This document shows, in pieces, positions 16,826 to 26,284 of a stretch of 64,000 nt of DNA. The notes under the pieces are model-generated. The model saw only the letters and a program-made list of their open reading frames with translations. It had not been told where the DNA came from and did not search any database. Source of the DNA: Tunturiibacter gelidiferens (lineage in GTDB: Bacteria; Acidobacteriota; Terriglobia; Terriglobales; Acidobacteriaceae); the NCBI RefSeq assembly GCF_014201335.1, contig NZ_JACHEB010000004.1, positions 496,001-560,000 on the forward strand. The letters are read 5' to 3'. How positions within the stretch are numbered: position 1 is the first letter of the stretch; each line of letters starts with the position of its first letter. A program made the position numbers and the translations under genes.

Positions 16826-17815
16826 TCAATGTACGGTTGGCTTTGCTTCCGTCGCGGGAGGGGTTGCGAGAGCAGCGGCTTCGGCGGCGCAGTCGCGAGT
16901 AGGTTTCAATTCCTTAGCGCGAGCAATTTCATAGTCTGCTTTGGCCGCGTCGAGATCGGCGAGGAAGGCAAGATCTGCGTGCAGTCTCGCGACTGTGCTT
17001 GCGCCCATGATTCTGCCCTCGTTGACATCACTTTGCCAATGCACGTTGCAGACCAGCCGGCTGTCCCCGAACGAGCGTCCGCGCGCGAGAATTGCATCGG
17101 TCTGGGTCGGAGCAATTTCGGTGAGAATGAGAGCCCAGGCCCATCCGATGGCGGTGTGACCCGATGGGTAGGAGCCATCTTTCCTCAAGAAGGCTTCGTC
17201 GTTTGGCGTGCAGGTCGGATGATTGTTTTCCATAAATGGACGGCTTCGGTTGTAATGACTCTTGGCGGCGTAGGTGGAGAGTGCCGCGTCGGTAAAGGAT
17301 CGCCGCAACAACACGTAGAGGTGCGGCGTGTCGACCTCGGTAATCGGAATGCCAATAGAGCAGGAAAAGGTTTCGGCTGCGTGAGGGAACGATAGATCTG
17401 CATCGCTGGTTGCCTGCTGCCAACGAGGAGAGCCTTGCAGTGCCAGGTTGGCTTTGCTGACAGCCTCGTCCAGCGCATAGACGGCGGTGCTTGGCGTGGG
17501 GGCGGGAGGAACTAAAGCCAAACTATTTGGCAACGCCGCCGGCGGCAAGTATCCGGCGAGGATGCCGGGCATAATCTCTGGGACCGAGATCAGTCCATAG
17601 GATTTTGTTTGCGAGGGAGTTGAAGGTTCCGTGGCAACTGAAGCGGGAACAGCTGCCGGGGCCGTGGGCGTATTCTGCGCTTCGGCCTGAATCGTAGACG
17701 CTACGCAGCAGAATGGAATCATCAACGTCGCAAAAAGAGTGATCTTCAAGGGCAGCCTCCAATTCACGCAATCATCATAGGGTACTTCGACTTGGTCTGA
17801 GCGCGCCTTTTTCAT
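16826..17815 (-). CDS. PAP2-family class A non-specific acid phosphatase
   Basis: The protein carries all three class A acid-phosphatase motifs: KSHYNRSRP (KX6RP), GSYPSGHTAIGWA (PSGH) and SRLVCNVHWQSDVNEGR (SRX5HX3D), so it is probably an active vanadate-sensitive phosphomonoesterase in the periplasm. A hydrophobic export segment (LKITLFATLMIPFCCVAS) and a Pro/Thr/Ala-rich spacer precede the domain. The ATG at 17815 is preferred; an upstream TTG (17851) and a GTG (17767) that would place the signal peptide at the N-terminus are alternatives. Likely role: phosphate scavenging. Confidence 0.9.
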   Translation of the reverse strand: MKKARSDQVEVPYDDCVNWRLPLKITLFATLMIPFCCVASTIQAEAQNTPTAPAAVPASVATEPSTPSQTKSYGLISVPEIMPGILAGYLPPAALPNSLALVPPAPTPSTAVYALDEAVSKANLALQGSPRWQQATSDADLSFPHAAETFSCSIGIPITEVDTPHLYVLLRRSFTDAALSTYAAKSHYNRSRPFMENNHPTCTPNDEAFLRKDGSYPSGHTAIGWAWALILTEIAPTQTDAILARGRSFGDSRLVCNVHWQSDVNEGRIMGASTVARLHADLAFLADLDAAKADYEIARAKELKPTRDCAAEAAALATPPATEAKPTVH

Positions 17816-17908
17816 CTGACTCGGAGAGCGGTTCTGGCTAATCCGACTCAATTGTTGATTGCGCTCGTTCGATTAGGAATGGCGCGGTGTAAAAGGTAAA
17901 CTGGAGGA

Positions 17909-19735
17909 ATGCCACCAATCGTTAATGCGCAGGGTTTGACTAAGGCCTTTGGCGCGACGCCTTTGTTTCGTGAGATCAGTTTTACTGTGAGTGATGGAGA
18001 TCGTATTGGGCTGATTGGGCCTAATGGTGCGGGCAAATCTACGCTGCTGAAGGTGCTGGCGGGTGATGAAGACGCTGATGCCGGTGACGTTGCGGTGCGG
18101 AAGCGTGCGCGGGTTGGGTATGTGCAGCAGGAGTCGGTGTTTGCGCCGGGGGTGACGGTGCGTGAGGTGTTGGAGGCTGCGCTGGTGCGCGCGAAGGTGG
18201 CCGACGGTGAGCATGAGGGACGGCTGCGGGAGACAAGTGGGCGGACGGGTTTTCCGAGTCTGGATGCGGAGGCTGCGCGGCTGAGCGGAGGGTGGAGGAA
18301 GCGGCTGGCGATTGCGGAGGCGGTGGTAACGCATCCGGATGTGCTGCTGCTGGATGAGCCGACAAACCATCTGGATTTAGCCGGGATTGCGTGGCTGGAG
18401 GAGCTGCTGAATGAGGGTAGTTTTGCTTGTGTGCTTATCAGCCATGATCGTTATTTTCTTGAGAATGTTGCGACAGAGATAGTGGAGTTGAACCGTGTGT
18501 ATGCAGAAGGGCTGCTACGGGTGAAGGGGACGTACTCGAAGTTTATCGAAGGCAAGCAGGCGTATATGGAGGCGCAGAGCAAGCTGCAGGATGCGCTGAA
18601 GAATCGCGTGAAGATCGAGGTGGACTGGCTGCGGCGGGGGCCGAAGGCGAGGAGTACGAAGGCAAAGGCGCGGATTGATAATGCGCAGGATTTGATTGGG
18701 CAGTTGAAGGAGGTCAACTCGCGAGTGCAGACGTCGAGCGCGGGGATCGATTTCTCGGCGACGGACAGACAGACGAAGCGGTTAGTGGAGTTGGAGGATG
18801 TTTCGGTCGTGTTGGGGGATCGAAAGATTGTTGAGGGATTGAATTTCCTGGTGACATCGGGGATGCGCGTGGGCCTGGTGGGGCCGAATGGAAGCGGGAA
18901 GACTACTCTGCTGCGGCTGTTGACGGGGGAGTTGGAGCCTTCGAAGGGGACGATCAAGAAGGCGGCTTCGTTGAAGATTGTTTACTTCAGCCAGATGCGC
19001 GAGTTGGAGGAGGGTGTGACGCTGCGGCGAGCGCTGGCTCCGGATTCGGACTCGGTGGTGTATCAGGGCAGGGTGGTGCATGTGGCTAGTTATGCTACGA
19101 AGTTTCTCTTTACGAGTGAGCAACTGAATCAGCCGGTGGAGAGGCTGAGCGGCGGCGAGCGGGCTCGGGTGCTGATTGCGAAGCTGATGCTAGAGCCTGC
19201 GGATTTGCTGCTGCTCGATGAGCCGACGAATGATCTGGATATTGCGACGCTGGAGATTCTGGAGGAGAGCCTGCTGGAGTATACCGGGGCGTTGGTATTA
19301 GTGACCCATGATCGTTACATGTTGGATAGGGTGTCGACGATTGTGCTGGGGCTGGATGGGCGGGGTGGTTCGGAGATGTTTGCGGACTACTCGCAGTGGG
19401 AGCAGTGGCGTGGGGTGAAGGTGGAGGAGGCGATTGCTCCGGGGGCCACGGGGGTTGCGGTTTCGCCTGCTGCTGCCATTGCTTCGAATGGAGCTTCGAA
19501 TTCGGGTGGGAAGAAGAAGCTTTCTTATCTGGAGGCGCGGGAGTATGCGGGGATCGAGGCGGCGGTGGAGGCGGCTGAGGAGCGGCTGCAGAAGGCGCGA
19601 GAGATGATTGAGGATCCGGCGGTGGCGGTGGATGCCGTGAAGCTGACTGCGGCGCTGGCGGAGATGGAGACGGCGCAGTCGGCGGCGGACGAACTGTATG
19701 CGCGGTGGGCTGAGTTAGCGGAGAAGGTTGGTTAG
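17909..19735 (+). CDS. ABC-F family ATPase (Uup-like)
   Basis: The 608-residue product has two ATP-binding cassettes in one chain, with Walker A GPNGAGKST (about 37-45) and GPNGSGKTT (about 330-338), signature motifs LSGGWRKRL and LSGGERARV, and Walker B LLLDEPTNHLD and LLLDEPTNDLD. No membrane helices. The linker WLRRGPKARSTKAKARID and a C-terminal coiled coil (EAREYAGIEAAVEAAEERLQKAREM) point to the Uup branch of ABC-F proteins, which act on ribosomes or branched DNA. It stands alone and divergent from the PAP2 gene. Confidence 0.93.
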   Translation: MPPIVNAQGLTKAFGATPLFREISFTVSDGDRIGLIGPNGAGKSTLLKVLAGDEDADAGDVAVRKRARVGYVQQESVFAPGVTVREVLEAALVRAKVADGEHEGRLRETSGRTGFPSLDAEAARLSGGWRKRLAIAEAVVTHPDVLLLDEPTNHLDLAGIAWLEELLNEGSFACVLISHDRYFLENVATEIVELNRVYAEGLLRVKGTYSKFIEGKQAYMEAQSKLQDALKNRVKIEVDWLRRGPKARSTKAKARIDNAQDLIGQLKEVNSRVQTSSAGIDFSATDRQTKRLVELEDVSVVLGDRKIVEGLNFLVTSGMRVGLVGPNGSGKTTLLRLLTGELEPSKGTIKKAASLKIVYFSQMRELEEGVTLRRALAPDSDSVVYQGRVVHVASYATKFLFTSEQLNQPVERLSGGERARVLIAKLMLEPADLLLLDEPTNDLDIATLEILEESLLEYTGALVLVTHDRYMLDRVSTIVLGLDGRGGSEMFADYSQWEQWRGVKVEEAIAPGATGVAVSPAAAIASNGASNSGGKKKLSYLEAREYAGIEAAVEAAEERLQKAREMIEDPAVAVDAVKLTAALAEMETAQSAADELYARWAELAEKVG

Positions 19736-19748
19736 GTTCTCGGCTGAG

Positions 19749-21152
19749 TTAGTGTTGGGCGAGGACTCGGCGGTTGGATTCGGCCTGGACTTTGTCGAGG
19801 TCGTGATGAAGGAGCTGATTGTGCTCGACCATCAATTGTCCGCCGACGTAGACGCTATCGATGTCACGCTCTGCCGCGATGAGAACGAGGTTCGCGTAGG
19901 GGTCTTCGAGTGAGACGCCGAGGCGCTTTGGGTTGATGAGCAGAAAATCGGCGAACTTACCGGGTTCAAGCGAGCCTAGTCTGTCTTTTACGTTGAGGAC
20001 GTCGGCGGATCCCATGGTGTGGAGCCAGAGGACCTGGTAGGGGCTCATGACGGTGGCGTCTTCGTACTTGTCGTGAATAGCGTAGAGGCCGGTGCGCATG
20101 TTTTCGAAGGGGTCGGCAAGATCGGCGCTGGCTTCACCGTCGACGCCCATGCCTACGCGAATGCCCATCTTGAGGTACTTCGGTATATCTGCGGTACCGG
20201 AGGCTAGACGGCCGTTCGAGAGAGGGTTCCAGGACATGGATGCGCCGGCTTTGGCGGTCTGCGCAAGGATGTAGTCGTCTGCGTGGATGAAGTGGCCGAA
20301 GATGAGCTGGTTGTTGAGCAGGCCGCTGTCCTGCATCCAGCGAAACTTGGAGCGCTGCTCTCCCTGGTCGTCGGGCGCTTCGATGTAGTGGGTTTGGTTG
20401 CCGAGGTGAAACTCTTTCATCATGGCTGCTTCCATGACGGCCTGCTGGTAGGTGTTGTTGAAGGCGGTCATGCCGCTGATCATGACACTGAGAAAATGTG
20501 AGTTGGGAGGTTGGGCGGCGGTCCAGTCGAGAAAGGTCTTGAGGCGTGCGCGTCCTTGCTCGACGGTGACGGAGGGAGATACTCGGTCGGGGCCGTAACT
20601 GTGAACGAAGCGGATGCCGGACTCCTCGGCGCCGCGGAATTGAGCCTTTTCGAATTGATTATTCAGCTCTGCGGTTTTGGCTCGGCCGCCGTAGGTGAAG
20701 TTGTAGGCGGTGGTTACGCCGTGCTCGAGATGGTCGAGCGAGCCGAGGAGAGCGAACCAATACATGTCCTCGGGCGAGGCAAGGGAAGCGTGTTTGCCGT
20801 AGAGATCGTCGATCCAGCCGGGTAGGGTTTTGTCGGCGGCTAGGCCGCGGTAGGCCGCTTGCCACAGGTGGCTGTGTGCAGAGATGAAGCCAGGAATCAT
20901 GAAGTCGCCGTGGGCGTCGACGATCTTGTCGGCGTGGAGGCTGGCGGGCGGCTCGCCGACGGCTACGGCAATGATGGTGCCGTCGGGCGCGATGGAGAGA
21001 TAGCCGTTGATGGGCTCGCGCTGGTTGCTGGCCATGGTCATGATGCGCGCGTTGCGGATGATGAGCTTGGGATTCGCGGCGAAGGCAGGACAGCTAACGA
21101 TCGCGAGCAGGACAAGTGTCCGGCGAATGAGTTTTGGAAGATGACAGGCCAT
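19749..21152 (-). CDS. Secreted amidohydrolase (TRZ/ATZ/cytosine deaminase-like)
   Basis: A 467-residue protein with a signal peptide (LIRRTLVLLAIVSCPAFA) and an amidohydrolase TIM barrel. Metal ligands are visible: H-x-H in GFISAHSHLW, the His in NQTHYIEA and FGHFIHADD, and Asp in MGVDGEASADL. The C-terminal beta-sandwich piece (GSLEPGKFADFLLINPK, VYVGGQLMVEHN) is normal for the family. It hydrolyses an amide or amine on a small molecule, perhaps a cyclic N-compound; the substrate is not known. Export to the periplasm is typical of Acidobacteria homologues. Confidence 0.9.
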   Translation of the reverse strand: MACHLPKLIRRTLVLLAIVSCPAFAANPKLIIRNARIMTMASNQREPINGYLSIAPDGTIIAVAVGEPPASLHADKIVDAHGDFMIPGFISAHSHLWQAAYRGLAADKTLPGWIDDLYGKHASLASPEDMYWFALLGSLDHLEHGVTTAYNFTYGGRAKTAELNNQFEKAQFRGAEESGIRFVHSYGPDRVSPSVTVEQGRARLKTFLDWTAAQPPNSHFLSVMISGMTAFNNTYQQAVMEAAMMKEFHLGNQTHYIEAPDDQGEQRSKFRWMQDSGLLNNQLIFGHFIHADDYILAQTAKAGASMSWNPLSNGRLASGTADIPKYLKMGIRVGMGVDGEASADLADPFENMRTGLYAIHDKYEDATVMSPYQVLWLHTMGSADVLNVKDRLGSLEPGKFADFLLINPKRLGVSLEDPYANLVLIAAERDIDSVYVGGQLMVEHNQLLHHDLDKVQAESNRRVLAQH

Positions 21153-21226
21153 GGTTGTGTTTAGCGTGGATGACCTGTCAAGTCAATTGGAAAGTGTATT
21201 GTTCGACTTCTCGCGCGAGCGCCAGA

Positions 21227-21535
21227 TCAAGCTGATTTTTTGTGTTTTGGATTTGCGGTGTGAGGTTTTTTGCCGAGATCATGCCAATTGGTTTCTGGCA
21301 TTTCGACGCCATAGTGTTTGGCTGCGGCTTTGATGTTGGCGAAGGCTTGTTCGCGCTCGTGGTCGGTGACATCCTTGACCTGGTCGAAGCGGGCGATTGC
21401 GTTGCGGACGTGAGAGGCGTTGTTGAGAGGCTCTTTGCGCTTTTCGGGAAAGGCGTAGACGGAAGCAGGAAGATCGTTGCGTTCCTTTGCGTCGAGGGCT
21501 TTGTTGTCCTCGTGGTGTTTCCATGTTGCTTTCAT
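21227..21535 (-). CDS. DUF6582-type small protein
   Basis: A 102-residue charged protein starting at the ATG at 21535, with an excellent GGAGG seven bases upstream. Motifs KHHEDNKALDAKERNDLPASVYAFP and HVRNAIARFDQVKDVTDHERE are, from memory, the DUF6582 family, small cytosolic proteins of unknown role found in many soil bacteria and phages. The frame stays open to 22135, but that part is antisense to the amidohydrolase gene next door. Confidence 0.82.
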   Translation of the reverse strand: MKATWKHHEDNKALDAKERNDLPASVYAFPEKRKEPLNNASHVRNAIARFDQVKDVTDHEREQAFANIKAAAKHYGVEMPETNWHDLGKKPHTANPKHKKSA

Positions 21536-21647
21536 GTTGTCCTCCAAGTGTGCTCCAGCGTTTCGCTGAGTCGATTGAACGCTGGAGGTTGGATGTAGGG
21601 CGGTAGGCACGGCGTTGTTGGGAGTTTCGCGATATGCTGCTGGGACT

Positions 21648-22949
21648 ATGAAAAAACTTTTTTTGGGGATGGTTGTCAGTCTGGCAGGAGTGGCTTGTGC
21701 GGCGCAGGATGCGGGTGCGGCTAAGCACGTGACGGTGCTGCATGCGGCGAGGATGCTGGACGTGGCGGCGGGAAAGGTGGTGGCGCCGGGTGAGGTGTTG
21801 GTGGAGGGGGAGAAGATTGTTGCAGTGGGGACGCATGTGGAACGGCCTGCGGGCGCAGAGGTGATTGACCTGGGGGGCACGACACTGATGCCGGGGTTAA
21901 TCGACGCGCATGTGCATTTGTTTCTGCATCCTGGGGCAGAAGATCTGCAGACGGTGCAAGAGAGCGTGCCGGAGCGGACTTTAATTGCGGCGGGGGCGGC
22001 GAAGGCGGATCTAATGGCTGGCTTTACCGCTGAGCGCGATATGGGAAGCGAGGGCGCGGGATGCGCTGATGTTGCAGTGCGGAATGCTATCAATTCGGGG
22101 TTGATTCCGGGGCCGCGGATGCGCATGAGTTGCAACGCAATTGATTTGACTGGCGGGCATGAGGACGCGATCGGGTATAACCCGGCGCAGAAGGTGCTGT
22201 CGAATGCGGACTATGCGGATTCGAGCGAAGAGATTGTGAAGGTGATGCGGGAGCAGCGGAAGGGCGGCGCGGATTTTACGAAGATCTATGAGACGGGGAA
22301 GGATTCGTTTCGGGATGGTGGGTTTCAAACGCCGTATCAGTACACCGAGGCTGAGCTTGCGGCTGCGGTGAAGGAAGCTGAGAGGGCCGGCGGTGGTGCG
22401 GGGTCGGGGCGTGGGGTGGCTGTTCATGCTACGGGGGAGCCGGGGACAGGGTTTGCAGTGGCAGCGGGGGTGGCTTCGGTGGATCATGCATACCAGTTGA
22501 GCGACGCGACGATGAAGGCGATGAAGGAGAAGCAGATTTATGCGGTGCCGACGTTTGCGATTGCGGAGTACTTTGCGGATCATGCAGCGAATCCGGCGCG
22601 GGCAGAGTGGGATCGCAATGAGCAGAAATATCATGCTGCGGAGTTCAAGAAGCAGCTTGCAGCGGGGGTGCCGATGGCGATGGGAAGCGATGTGGGGCCG
22701 TTTCAGCATGGGACGCAGGCCCGGGAGCTGGAGTTGATGGTGGAGTTTGGGATGAAGCCGGCGGCGGCGTTGCAGGCGGACCTGCTGAATGGTGCGAGGT
22801 TGTTGGGTTGGGGGGGACAGATTGGGGAGTTGAAGGCTGGGTACTTTGCGGATGTGATCGCCGTGCCGGGAGATCCGTTGGAGAATATCTCGGCGACGAC
22901 GAAGGTAGTGTTTGTGATGAAGAATGGGGTCGTTTACAAGCGGCCTTGA
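21648..22949 (+). CDS. Secreted amidohydrolase (Xaa-Pro dipeptidase/imidazolonepropionase-like)
   Basis: A 433-residue product starting MKKLFLGMVVSLAGVACA with a signal peptide. Metal-site motifs are DAHVHLF (H-x-H), the segment VAVHATGEPG (His), SVDHAYQLSD (His) and MGSDVGPFQHG (Asp). The C-terminus KAGYFADVIAVPGDPLENI is the familiar amidohydrolase tail. Related exported enzymes cleave dipeptides with C-terminal proline or other N-acyl compounds. The ATG at 21648 is chosen over an upstream in-frame codon because it starts the signal peptide directly. Confidence 0.9.
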   Translation: MKKLFLGMVVSLAGVACAAQDAGAAKHVTVLHAARMLDVAAGKVVAPGEVLVEGEKIVAVGTHVERPAGAEVIDLGGTTLMPGLIDAHVHLFLHPGAEDLQTVQESVPERTLIAAGAAKADLMAGFTAERDMGSEGAGCADVAVRNAINSGLIPGPRMRMSCNAIDLTGGHEDAIGYNPAQKVLSNADYADSSEEIVKVMREQRKGGADFTKIYETGKDSFRDGGFQTPYQYTEAELAAAVKEAERAGGGAGSGRGVAVHATGEPGTGFAVAAGVASVDHAYQLSDATMKAMKEKQIYAVPTFAIAEYFADHAANPARAEWDRNEQKYHAAEFKKQLAAGVPMAMGSDVGPFQHGTQARELELMVEFGMKPAAALQADLLNGARLLGWGGQIGELKAGYFADVIAVPGDPLENISATTKVVFVMKNGVVYKRP

Positions 22950-22971
22950 GGTGCAGTCTGAAGGATTGCTC

Positions 22972-23481
22972 TCAGGCTGACCACTGCTCGTCGGCGGAGG
23001 GGCCGTAGAGTGCGGGGACGGGAATGTCGTTGAGGCGGAGATAGACGCCTAGTTGCGCGGTGTGGTGGATGAGGTGGTCGAAGCACATCTGGCGGAAGGA
23101 TTGTGAGCGCGGGTTGTGGGAGATGATTTTGTCGCCGTAAGAGAACTTCCAGAGTTTTGAGAGATGCTCATCGCTCGCAGCGGCAAGTGAGGCCCGGCAC
23201 TTCGCAGAGCTTTCGTCGAGTTGTTTCAGCGAATTGTCGCGTGTGGTGAACTCGAAGGACATTTGTGATCGTTTTGAGTTGGCCATGTCCATTCCGTCGT
23301 CTTCGAGGATGTAGTGGCCGAACATGAGGATGGTGGCGCAGTGCATGGCGAGCTTGCCGAAGGGCATCGATTTGTCGTGACACTTCCAGTCGTTTTTGCC
23401 TTCGGGGACGCGCTCCAGGGTGCGGCGGGTGTTGGAGACCTCGGTGTCGAAGTCCTGGAGGAGAATTTCTGAGATGGTCAT
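22972..23481 (-). CDS. DinB-family protein
   Basis: A 169-residue DinB-like protein with an AAGGAG seven bases before its ATG. The first likely metal His is in LAMHCATILMFGHYI and the C-terminal pair in CFDHLIHHTAQLGVYLRLNDIPVPALYGPSADE, which is a hallmark C-terminus of the family. It is cytosolic and the third DinB-like gene in the window. Function unknown; transferase or thiol-related roles are known for some relatives. Confidence 0.9.
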   Translation of the reverse strand: MTISEILLQDFDTEVSNTRRTLERVPEGKNDWKCHDKSMPFGKLAMHCATILMFGHYILEDDGMDMANSKRSQMSFEFTTRDNSLKQLDESSAKCRASLAAASDEHLSKLWKFSYGDKIISHNPRSQSFRQMCFDHLIHHTAQLGVYLRLNDIPVPALYGPSADEQWSA

Positions 23482-23555
23482 GAATGGCTCCTTCGAATAG
23501 GAGTGAAGGATACAGGAATCGGGTTGCCGCCCGATTAAGACAAATGCAAAATGTG

Positions 23556-23617
23556 GAGGGTCCCTCCACTGCGCAGCGGACGATAAGACTGCCCGCTGCT
23601 TCGGCCGAGATGACGGT
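23556..23617 (+). repeat. Dispersed stem-loop repeat, copy 1
   Basis: GGGTCCCTCCACTGC leads into a stem GCAGCGG (23573-23579) with CCGCTGC (23593-23599) around the conserved loop core GATAAGACT, followed by TTCGGCCGAGATGACGGT. Copy 2 at 28646 keeps the flanks and loop but changes both stem arms together. Confidence 0.75.
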
Positions 23618-23638
23618 GGTTTTTGGGGTTGATTTGTT

Positions 23639-24400
23639 TTAGAGGCCGGTGACGTTGAAGCCGCAGTCTACGAATGTGATTTCGCCGGTGATGCCGCTGG
23701 CAAGGTCGCTCGAGAGGAATATGGCTGCGTTGCCGACTTCTAATGCGTCGACGTTCCGGTGGAGCGGGGCGCGTTGTTCGACTGCGGTAAGGATGCTGGT
23801 GAAGTCGCTGATGCCGCGCGCGGCGAGGGTCTTGATGGGGCCAGCGGAGATGGCGTTGACACGGATTTTTTTTGCACCGAGGTCGGAGGCGAGGTAGCGG
23901 ACGGCGGCTTCGAGACCGGCTTTGGCGACGCCCATGATGTTGTAGTTGGGGAAGACTTTTTCTGCTCCGTAGTAGGTGAGGGTGAGGATGGAGCTGCCTT
24001 CGGCCATCAAGGGCTCTGCAGCGCGAGCGAGGGCGATGAGGGAGTAGACGCTGATGTCGTGAGCGATGCGGAAGTCTTCGCGGGCGGTGTTGAGGACGTT
24101 GTTCTTGATGTTGGGAGCGAAGCCGATGGAGTGGACGAGAATGTCGATTTTTCCGTAGGCGGATTTGAGTTGCTCGAAGACGTTGTCGATGTCGGCGTCG
24201 ATGGAGACGTCGCAACGGAAGGTCTTGGTGTTGGGCAGGTCGGCGGCGAGCTCTTCGGCTTCGCGCTGGAGGCGTTCGTTCTGGTAGCAGATGGCTAGGG
24301 TGGCGCCGGCTTCGGAGAGCTTCTGGGCGATGCCCCAGGCGATGCTGCGTTTGTTGGCGAGGCCGAAGACGACGGCCACTTTGCCTTTGAGATCAATCAT
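23639..24400 (-). CDS. fabI: Enoyl-[acyl-carrier-protein] reductase FabI
   Basis: FabI reduces trans-2-enoyl-ACP with NAD(P)H in the last step of fatty-acid elongation. The 253-residue product opens MIDLKGKVAVVFGLANKRSIAWGIA and has YNIMGVAKAGLEAAVRYLA with the FabI Tyr-x6-Lys, VHSIGFAP and GPIKTLAARGISDF. Starting at 24400 gives the family's usual N-terminus; the open frame extends to 24487 without a family motif. The gene stands alone. Confidence 0.96.
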   Translation of the reverse strand: MIDLKGKVAVVFGLANKRSIAWGIAQKLSEAGATLAICYQNERLQREAEELAADLPNTKTFRCDVSIDADIDNVFEQLKSAYGKIDILVHSIGFAPNIKNNVLNTAREDFRIAHDISVYSLIALARAAEPLMAEGSSILTLTYYGAEKVFPNYNIMGVAKAGLEAAVRYLASDLGAKKIRVNAISAGPIKTLAARGISDFTSILTAVEQRAPLHRNVDALEVGNAAIFLSSDLASGITGEITFVDCGFNVTGL

Positions 24401-24537
24401 GATGTTCGGTGTCTCCTGTTCGAATACGCAAGATTGAGGATACCAGCGTATCCGGTGGCGCGAATACTGTTCGGCACGGTGACGCATGATGGCGCATCGT
24501 GGTCTATGCTGGATTCGCAGCTAAGGAGACCATGGGT

Positions 24538-25854
24538 ATGTCGGAGTTTTCACGGAGACGGTTTTTGCAGACGGGTAGTGGGTTGGCGATGTCAGCGGTT
24601 TTGCCGGGTGCGGTGGCGCTTGGGGAAGAACAGGCGCAGCCAGTGGCGAGCGGGGACCGGGTGCGGTTTGCGAGCATTGGAGTAGGGATTCAAGGATCCC
24701 AGTTGCTGAGGAATGCTGTGAGTCTGCCGCAGGCGCAGTGTGTGGCGGCGTGTGATCTGTACGACGGGCGGCATACGCTGGCGAAGGAGATCGCCGGGGC
24801 GAACATCAAGACGACGCGACGGTATCAGGATATTCTCGAGGACAAGGATATTGAGGCGGTGATTGTTGCGGTGCCGGATCACTGGCATAAGCAGGTGACT
24901 GTCGATGCGATTCGCGCCGGGAAGGATGTGCACTGTGAGAAGCCGATGGCGCACACGATCGCCGAGGGCGAGGAGATGGTTGCGGCGGTGAAGGGGAGCA
25001 AGAACTTTGTGCAGGTGGGTTCGCAGAGGGTGAGTTCGAAGGTGTTTGCGAAGGCGAAGGAGTTGTATGACTCGGGCGCGATTGGAGAGGTGCATCAGGT
25101 GGAGTTGCAGCTGGGGAGGAACTCGCCTGGTGGGGCGTGGGTTTATCCTCCGCCGCTTGATCTGTCGCCGGAGACGCTGGATTGGGTGACGTGGCAGGGG
25201 ACCGCGCCTAAGAAGGCGTTCGACCCGATTGCGTTTGCGCGGTGGCGTGCGTTTCATGAGTACGGCACGGGCATGGCGGGTGATCTGATGGTGCATCTGT
25301 TGACCGGAATGCAATTTGTAACTGGCATCAACGCAATTCCAGATCGGGCTTATTCGATGGGGGGGATCTATCGCTGGAAGGATGGGCGGAATATGCCGGA
25401 CTTGATGGTGACCTCGTTTGAGTATGGCAATGTGCCGGTGACGGTACGGCTGACGCTGGGGACGGAGACGCCAGAGGTGACTCGGGTGATGGGGCCGAAG
25501 GGCGTTATTGAGATCTCGAATACCAACACTGTGACGCTGATTCCTGAGCTGGGCGTGGATCGCTCGCCGGCTTATGGGATCAATGGGTTTCCGGCAGCGA
25601 TGCATGCGCAGTATGAGAAGCAGTGGCATGCCGAGCATGATGCGTTTCTGGCGGAGCATCCGCTGGATGACACGATGATGTGGAAGGGGCCGTCGTGGGA
25701 TGAGCTGAGGCCGCACCTGGCTACGTTCTTCGATGCCGTGAGGTCACGGAAGCCTGTGGTGGAGGACGTGGTGTTTGGCCATCATGCGGCGGCGGCCTGC
25801 CACATGGCGAACGCTTCATACTTCGAGAAGAAGGTGATCTTGAAGACTGCCTAA
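24538..25854 (+). CDS. Tat-exported Gfo/Idh/MocA-family oxidoreductase
   Basis: A 438-residue NAD(P)-dependent sugar or inositol dehydrogenase-like protein. The N-terminus carries a twin-arginine signal (SRRRFLQTGSGLAMSA). The dinucleotide fold shows IGVGIQGSQLLRN and AVIVAVPDHWHKQ, then the family motif GKDVHCEKPMAHTIAEGE with the catalytic Lys-Pro. The ATG at 24538 has AAGGAG at ideal spacing; 24532 is also possible. Tat export fits a protein that is folded with bound cofactor before crossing the membrane. Substrate unknown. Confidence 0.92.
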   Translation: MSEFSRRRFLQTGSGLAMSAVLPGAVALGEEQAQPVASGDRVRFASIGVGIQGSQLLRNAVSLPQAQCVAACDLYDGRHTLAKEIAGANIKTTRRYQDILEDKDIEAVIVAVPDHWHKQVTVDAIRAGKDVHCEKPMAHTIAEGEEMVAAVKGSKNFVQVGSQRVSSKVFAKAKELYDSGAIGEVHQVELQLGRNSPGGAWVYPPPLDLSPETLDWVTWQGTAPKKAFDPIAFARWRAFHEYGTGMAGDLMVHLLTGMQFVTGINAIPDRAYSMGGIYRWKDGRNMPDLMVTSFEYGNVPVTVRLTLGTETPEVTRVMGPKGVIEISNTNTVTLIPELGVDRSPAYGINGFPAAMHAQYEKQWHAEHDAFLAEHPLDDTMMWKGPSWDELRPHLATFFDAVRSRKPVVEDVVFGHHAAAACHMANASYFEKKVILKTA

Positions 25855-26228
25855 GTGGTGAGCCAGTCGTACTGCGCGTCGGTGAGAGGGACGACGGAGA
25901 GGCGGAACTGGCGGAACAGGATGGAGTCTTTGAAGACGGAGGCGGTGCGCATGTCGGCGAGAGGCTTCTCGGCTTTGAGCCGCCTAACCGGCTTGATGCG
26001 GACTTGTGGGTTTTTGGGATCGGCGGCGTCGACGGAGACTACTTTCGCCAAGCCCACGGCCGCTTTGCCGATGTTGGAGTGATAGATGACCAGCTGTTCG
26101 CCCTTTTTCATGCCGCGGAGATAGAGCAGAGCCTGAGGGTTGGAAATACCGTCCCAGGTGGTCTCGCCATCGCGCTCGAGGTCGTCGAAGGAGTATTTGT
26201 TAGGTTCGGTTTTTAGCAGGAATGCCAT
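25851..26228 (-). CDS. EVE-domain protein
   Basis: A 125-residue PUA-like EVE protein: FLLKTEPNKYSFDDLERDGETTWDGISNPQALLYLRGMKKGEQ and YHSNIGKAAVGLAKVV. EVE domains bind modified bases in nucleic acids; stand-alone family members are found widely and their role is unclear. Its stop region overlaps the convergent oxidoreductase stop by four bases. Confidence 0.92.
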   Translation of the reverse strand: MAFLLKTEPNKYSFDDLERDGETTWDGISNPQALLYLRGMKKGEQLVIYHSNIGKAAVGLAKVVSVDAADPKNPQVRIKPVRRLKAEKPLADMRTASVFKDSILFRQFRLSVVPLTDAQYDWLTT

Positions 26229-26284
26229 TTTGTTTGTCTCTTTTCGTTGAGGTCAACAATAACTTGCGCGTGGCCGGATCTAGT

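Noticed and set aside
21536..22135. N-terminal extension of the DUF6582-type gene
   Set aside because: Runs antisense through the amidohydrolase gene; the GGAGG-preceded ATG at 21535 and family start argue for the short form.
24592..25716. Long minus-strand open frame opposite the Gfo/Idh gene
   Set aside because: Arg/His-rich shadow without motifs; the plus-strand product has a Tat signal and conserved catalytic motifs.
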